Below the pieces are notes generated by a model, which was given only the letters and a program-made list of their open reading frames with translations, had not been told where the DNA came from and made no database searches. This document shows positions 60,748 to 64,000 of a stretch of DNA of 64,000 bases, piece after piece; the stretch's first letter is position 1; every line of letters starts with the position of its first letter. This stretch comes from an uncultured Fibrobacter sp. (lineage in GTDB: Bacteria; Fibrobacterota; Fibrobacteria; Fibrobacterales; Fibrobacteraceae), in assembly GCA_934699585.1 (NCBI GenBank), contig CAKUWY010000003.1:124001-188000 (forward strand). Reading direction: 5' to 3'. The translations under genes and the position numbers were made by a program.

Positions 60748-61720
60748 ATAATGCGGCCAGAATCGCCGGGATTAATGTCTTTGCATCCTCCATTTTTTCA
60801 AACGCAAAACACGCCTTGCCTAAATCCTTAAGCGATGCTCCAATATGATACAGTTCCTTATTATCGATAATCAAGAATCGGTCGTGCATCTTTTTGGTGA
60901 AGTCCATAACTGCGGTCGGGTATTGCGTGTTGAACTGTTCGACATCAATTTTTTGCAATTCCGCTTTCGGGTGCGTGAAAATTTTCACAGCAACATTCTT
61001 CTTTTTTACTGCAAGCCTTTTCAGGACAGACAAGTCAACATAACCATCAATAATGACAATTTCCTTTGTTGCTGTCTTTATGATGTCTTGGAAAAAGGCG
61101 TAAGCATCAAAGATTTGCCCCTTGAAAAACACCCCTTCCTTCGCCCTATGGGGCGAGGTATCCAACTGGTTGAAGATTTTCGAGAAATTTTCGTCAATTT
61201 TTTCAAATTTGATATCGTGTTCAACAAGTCTTTCGTTAAACCTGTTTTCTACGGCGTCAAGACGGTTTGCGATGGCGATGTTGCCGCGCAGGTAATGGCG
61301 CATCTGCACGAACGCGTTCATGATTTCAATACTAACCTTGATCGCCCTTTCGCTGCGAAGAACAGCCGAAAGCATGGCGACACCCTGTTCTGTAAAAGCG
61401 AAGGGATGGTATTTTATATTTGAACCACGGCGGTCGCCCTTGCTGTTCAAGGTCACAATTTGTGACCTTGAACGTCTTTCAATTTCTTGAGTTTCATCTT
61501 CATTCAATTGAAACCGAAACATTTCTGGGAATCTTTCAATGTTCCTCTTTACTGCTTGATTGAAAACCTTGGTTTCCACGCCGTATATTTCGGCCAAGTC
61601 GCGGTCAATAAACACCTGCACATCGCGAATCACCACGATTTTGCTTGCGATTTGCGCATTCGACAATTTGGAGGTCACAAATTGTGACCTTAAAACTTTC
61701 CCAGAATGGACTTTTTTCAT
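60746..61720 (-). CDS. ORF6N-domain protein with PLD-like C-terminal domain
   Basis: This 324-residue protein has an ORF6N DNA-binding domain at ~18-110 (IVVIRDVQVFIDRDLAEIYGV, FNQAVKRNIERFPEMFRFQL), a middle helical part (FTEQGVAMLSAVLRSERAI, IEIMNAFVQMRHYL) and a C-terminal phospholipase-D-like domain (IVIIDGYVDLSVLKRL, MHDRFLIIDNKELYHIGASL). The PLD motif is HxR rather than HxK, so nuclease activity is uncertain. ORF6N domains are common in phage and anti-phage proteins. AAGGGGGT precedes the ATG, and a small zinc-ribbon gene ends 3 bp upstream. Confidence 0.88.
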   Translation of the reverse strand: MKKVHSGKVLRSQFVTSKLSNAQIASKIVVIRDVQVFIDRDLAEIYGVETKVFNQAVKRNIERFPEMFRFQLNEDETQEIERRSRSQIVTLNSKGDRRGSNIKYHPFAFTEQGVAMLSAVLRSERAIKVSIEIMNAFVQMRHYLRGNIAIANRLDAVENRFNERLVEHDIKFEKIDENFSKIFNQLDTSPHRAKEGVFFKGQIFDAYAFFQDIIKTATKEIVIIDGYVDLSVLKRLAVKKKNVAVKIFTHPKAELQKIDVEQFNTQYPTAVMDFTKKMHDRFLIIDNKELYHIGASLKDLGKACFAFEKMEDAKTLIPAILAAL

Positions 61721-61723
61721 GTT

Positions 61724-61897
61724 TTACCCCCTTGGATAACGAAGTTTTGTTCCGCATTTCGGGCACCGCAAAACCATTTCCTTGAGCCGTCTGATTTCAG
61801 CGTCCTTTTTTTCCAGGGTCTTGGCGAAATCCCCTATGCCGTTGTTATTGCCCGGGTTTGGACTCCCGTTAAATTTTCCGAAAATTTCTTCGAACAT
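61724..61897 (-). CDS. Small CxxC zinc-ribbon protein, partner of the ORF6N protein
   Basis: A 57-residue protein (MFEEIFGKFNGSPNPGNNNG, then a Lys/Glu-rich helix AKTLEKKDAEIRRLKEM, then LRCPKCGTKLRYPRG). It has a perfect AAGGAG site 6 bases before the ATG. One CPKC pair is present, so zinc binding would need a dimer or partner. It ends 3 bp before the ORF6N gene and follows a ~275-base structured leader. Confidence 0.8.
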   Translation of the reverse strand: MFEEIFGKFNGSPNPGNNNGIGDFAKTLEKKDAEIRRLKEMVLRCPKCGTKLRYPRG

Positions 61898-61908
61898 AAA
61901 AACTCCTT

Positions 61909-62184
61909 GTTGAAGTAAGCCCTCAACATGTTAGCAGGAATGCGCCTGCGAATACAGAACGCATTACGCCCTTGTTGTTTTTTGAATGTTTGGGATGATC
62001 TTGCGATGTTGTTGGCGGGGGCTTTCCCCGGCGTTACTTGCCACCCCCGAAGGGGTGAACTCGAGCAGGTCGTGTTCCTGCCAGCTATCCAACAGCATCA
62101 ACAAGAAGGTTGATTGGCCCCACCGCGGATGCACGTACGGACCGAAAGGTCTATGCCGACTGTCGCAGGGATTGTCGAATTACG
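61909..62184 (-). ncRNA. Structured RNA leader of the zinc-ribbon/ORF6N operon
   Basis: Read on the minus strand from about 62184, this non-coding segment forms a row of hairpins: GACC-TTTC-GGTC (62135-62146), ATCAAC-CTTCTT-GTTGAT (62099-62116), GCAGG-AACACGA-CCTGC (62068-62084), CACCCC-TTCG-GGGTG with a UUCG tetraloop (62042-62057), GGGG-AAAG-CCCC (62018-62030), GCAGG-CGCATT-CCTGC (61934-61949) and GTTGA...TCAAC just before the AAGGAG site. Either a regulatory 5' leader or a separate small RNA sharing the promoter. It matches no RNA family I know. Confidence 0.5.
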
Positions 62185-62189
62185 AAAAC

Positions 62190-62218
62190 AATATACATAA
62201 ACAATGTGGCATTGTCAA
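62190..62218 (-). promoter_or_regulatory. Consensus promoter of the ORF6N cassette
   Basis: On the minus strand, TTGACA (62218-62213), 17 bases, TATATT (62195-62190). It lies just inside the right-hand copy of the direct repeat. Confidence 0.8.
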
Positions 62219-62243
62219 GCAATATAAATTTTGGCACTTCAGC

Positions 62244-62280
62244 AAAAAAGCGGCCTGCAAATTGCGAGCCGCTTCATAAT
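62244..62280. terminator. Terminator of the 62280-62894 gene, also right copy of a direct repeat
   Basis: Minus strand: AGCGGC-TCGCAATTTGCAG-GCCGCT followed by TTTTT. In the plus direction, AAAAGCGGCCTGC and AATTGCG match 60717-60736, so the ORF6N cassette sits between two near-identical terminators in the same direction. Confidence 0.85.
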
Positions 62281-62894
62281 TATCCTTCCTCGTCCAGTTC
62301 CGGTTCGTACTTGTTTTCCACCATCATGGCCAGCTCCAGTTCTTCGTTGAACAGTTCCAACTGGCTAAGTGCCACATTGTTCAGGTCAAAACTGACAAAG
62401 GCGGGAACCCCGTCCTCGCTCATGTTGGCGAGCAGGTTCAAGATGCGCTTGCGGCGCCAGCGGGGCATGTCGGTGATGGGGTATTCGTGGAGCCTGTCCA
62501 AAAAGGAACCGGGGCAGTAGTCCATCGCTTCTGAAAGTTTTTTCTTGAGCATCTTGCGGTACTTTTCGACTTCGTCTTTTTGGCCTACCCGCGGAAGCTT
62601 GCGTATGCCGGGCTCGACACCTTCTAACGCAAAATTGTCTACGGCAAAGGATACCGAGTCGAAGGTTATTTCGCCCCTGCGCAGGAATAACCAGCACGTT
62701 GTAGAATTCCCTTCGGTATCGGTATAGGTGACGGTCCCTCGCCTGATGTGGCGTTCGTTGCCGACAACCTGGTCCATGGGCACGTCACGCCCGTTAATCT
62801 CAAATGTCACCTTGAAATTTTCTGTAGGAAACTTCTTGACGATGTATTCCCGGATGTAATCCGGCAGCCACTGGTGCTTGGACAGGTTCAACAT
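62280..62894 (-). CDS. Protein of unknown function, third gene of right-edge operon
   Basis: This 204-residue soluble protein (LSKHQWLPDYIREYIVKKF, RRGTVTYTDTEGNSTTCWLF, then KLSEAMDYCPGSFLDRLHEY and WRRKRILNLLANM) belongs to no family I recognise. It is acidic at the C-terminus (ENKYEPELDEEG). The gene begins directly after the stop of its upstream neighbour with no gap, so the two are translated together, and it has its own terminator. Confidence 0.7.
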   Translation of the reverse strand: MLNLSKHQWLPDYIREYIVKKFPTENFKVTFEINGRDVPMDQVVGNERHIRRGTVTYTDTEGNSTTCWLFLRRGEITFDSVSFAVDNFALEGVEPGIRKLPRVGQKDEVEKYRKMLKKKLSEAMDYCPGSFLDRLHEYPITDMPRWRRKRILNLLANMSEDGVPAFVSFDLNNVALSQLELFNEELELAMMVENKYEPELDEEG

Positions 62895-63494
62895 TTATGC
62901 CCCCTTCTGTTTGGCTTTGTGTTCTTCAAGTTCCAGCATGTGGACCACGTCTTCGATGGGGAGGCATTCATCTTCCATCTCTCCCAGGCCTGCATTTGAA
63001 TTCTGGATAGCGGCCACCAACGCATTCCCAAAGGAGACCGCTTTCAAGTCCGCCTTGGTGGAGTGTGCCTCAAATTGGTGACCGCACGAGCCACAAGTCA
63101 TGGCAATGTTCTTTACCCCCGAAAGAGGACTCCCGCCTCCACCGGTACAATAGGCGGTTTCATGGCATTTGGGGCATTCCGCTTGGAATGTAGGCCTTTC
63201 CCACAAACGGAGCAAACCGCCCAAGAAAGCCACCGGCAATTTCCATTCGCCAGAATATGCCAGTCCAAACCGGATGCCGTCTATGTGGCAACGGGCCATT
63301 TTTTCGTCTGCAAAAATACGGTCCCTGTTGCGAATGAACAGGGGCACGCTTTCGCGAAGGATGCGCTCGCGGCGCTCCCTGCGGGCCTTGTAGATGTCTG
63401 CAATGGCCCGTTCTTCCATATGTAACGCCTGCTGGTCGTCACTGACGCTCGGCATTTCTACATCGTTCGGCATGCGTTTGTAGCAGTTTTCCAT
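62895..63494 (-). CDS. Zinc-ribbon protein of unknown function, second gene of right-edge operon
   Basis: This 199-residue protein has an Arg-rich helical N-terminal half (YKARRERRERILRES, FIRNRDRIFADEKMARCHID) and a zinc ribbon with ECPKCHETAYC and MTCGSCGHQF (~120-155), then an acidic C-terminus. A later start (MPNDVEMPSVSDD, codon 8) is possible. It may bind nucleic acid through the ribbon. It lies between a sigma-like gene and the 62280 gene, all in one direction. Confidence 0.7.
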   Translation of the reverse strand: MENCYKRMPNDVEMPSVSDDQQALHMEERAIADIYKARRERRERILRESVPLFIRNRDRIFADEKMARCHIDGIRFGLAYSGEWKLPVAFLGGLLRLWERPTFQAECPKCHETAYCTGGGGSPLSGVKNIAMTCGSCGHQFEAHSTKADLKAVSFGNALVAAIQNSNAGLGEMEDECLPIEDVVHMLELEEHKAKQKGA

Positions 63495-63580
63495 AGGAAT
63501 AGTCCCTGTTGCGTTGGAAGCCTATCCGTATATCGTTTCTAAGTGACGATTTGTAAAAAAACATGCTGTTTCAGGTTGGA

Positions 63581-64000
63581 TTACGCAGCCGTCGCAACAA
63601 GGGAATTGAAATCCATCCCTTTTTCGGCAAGCATGCGGACGAGCTTCTTACGGTAGTTGCCGGTGCTTGCCCGAGTACAGCCCATGTACCTTGCGACTTC
63701 GGCATCGGAGCCTCTGTATCCCTGATAGCACACCTCTTGACATGTCTCAAGGTAGGCGGCAATTTTGGAATCGCTGGCGGCAATGCGTTTGATTTTGAGG
63801 ATGGCGTCTCTCCTGAAGCAATCGCCCTCGACATCTTCTTCGTTTGGAGTCCTCTCTAGCAGGGCGGCAAAAGCGTCTTCTTCTGCAAATTCTTCGGAGG
63901 CATTTATCTGCATCTTGGAACTGATTTTTATACGATCATCACGTTTGGCGTTGTCGCGCTTGTCGGCGGTGAGTTTCCAGCCGAGTTTCTGGGCGATGTA
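63581..64000 (-). CDS. Sigma-factor-like DNA-binding protein, C-terminal part (start outside window)
   Basis: The frame stays open from the right edge of the window to the stop at 63581, so the protein is longer than the ATG at 63913 suggests; the last ~139 residues are visible (entering as YIAQKLGWKLTADKRDNAKR). The end, GSDAEVARYMGCTRASTGNYRKKLVRML, looks like the helix-turn-helix of an RNA polymerase sigma region 4 or a related regulator. The middle is acidic (ASEEFAEEDAFAALLERTPNEED). The gap to the next gene is 86 bp. Confidence 0.6.
   Translation of the reverse strand, partial: YIAQKLGWKLTADKRDNAKRDDRIKISSKMQINASEEFAEEDAFAALLERTPNEEDVEGDCFRRDAILKIKRIAASDSKIAAYLETCQEVCYQGYRGSDAEVARYMGCTRASTGNYRKKLVRMLAEKGMDFNSLVATAA

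Noticed and set aside
61928..62279. Plus-strand frames of 61 and 97 codons opposite the structured leader
   Set aside because: No ribosome sites, overlap with hairpins, and a consensus promoter on the other strand.
1..64000. tRNA, rRNA, tmRNA or RNase P RNA genes
   Set aside because: Reading for T-arm (GGTTCGAxTCC), tmRNA and RNase P core motifs gave no convincing hit; a dedicated covariance search would be needed to exclude degenerate copies.

Overview
The window looks like a Fibrobacter chromosome (Fibrobacterota). The main reasons are a FISUMP-domain protein at the left edge (a domain named for Fibrobacter succinogenes), secreted proteins with serine-rich linkers and C-terminal tails like type IX secretion sorting domains, GC-rich housekeeping genes separated by AT-rich gaps, and many short palindromic repeats. 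I saw no rRNA, tRNA, CRISPR array or transposase.

Layout. 1-9.1 kb: the end of a FISUMP protein, then a minus-strand run: MMPL/RND exporter, aspartate-type aminotransferase, FHA-ABC transporter, Ser/Thr kinase, YraN, YciO. 9.2-19.1 kb: an outer-membrane beta-barrel protein, a Nudix/MauE-DoxX/small membrane protein operon, metG, a nitroreductase, TrpB2, a lipoprotein and an M23 peptidase with a small partner. 19.4-26.8 kb: one 2452-residue exported protein made of 23 tandem Ig/cadherin-like domains. 27-34.8 kb: nudC, a 1207-residue InlB-repeat protein, then two tiny leader-like peptides followed by a nucleotidyltransferase, an HprK-like kinase and an S24/S26 peptidase, which is a candidate peptide-maturation system. 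34.9-51.9 kb: nrnA, gdhA, an MBG-domain secreted protein, aspS, a cobalamin riboswitch with its TonB receptor and lipoprotein, IMPase and HAD phosphatases, a small zinc ribbon, an HrpA helicase and a LysR regulator. 52.4-58.8 kb: a defence-type island with two methyltransferases, a GIY-YIG/helicase protein, a DUF4160 pair with an internal deletion and a decayed DUF1016 nuclease gene. 58.9-64 kb: a flavin reductase, an alpha/beta hydrolase lipoprotein, a self-contained ORF6N cassette between two copies of one terminator, and a Fibrobacter-type operon of unknown function that starts beyond the window.

Three themes stand out. (1) Palindromic repeats of the GTCAT...ATGAC type lie not only between genes but inside the reading frames of the HprK-like kinase, the HrpA helicase and a lipoprotein signal peptide, as Rickettsia palindromic elements do. 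(2) The giant repeat protein has a strict three-domain super-period: domains 2, 5, 8, 11, 14, 17 and 20 each carry a loop insertion, and the last three are Lys/Ala-rich and resemble its basic C-terminal tail. (3) Two strongly structured non-coding segments (52401-52535 and about 61909-62184) match no RNA family I recognise; the second lies behind a TTGACA-N17-TATATT promoter.
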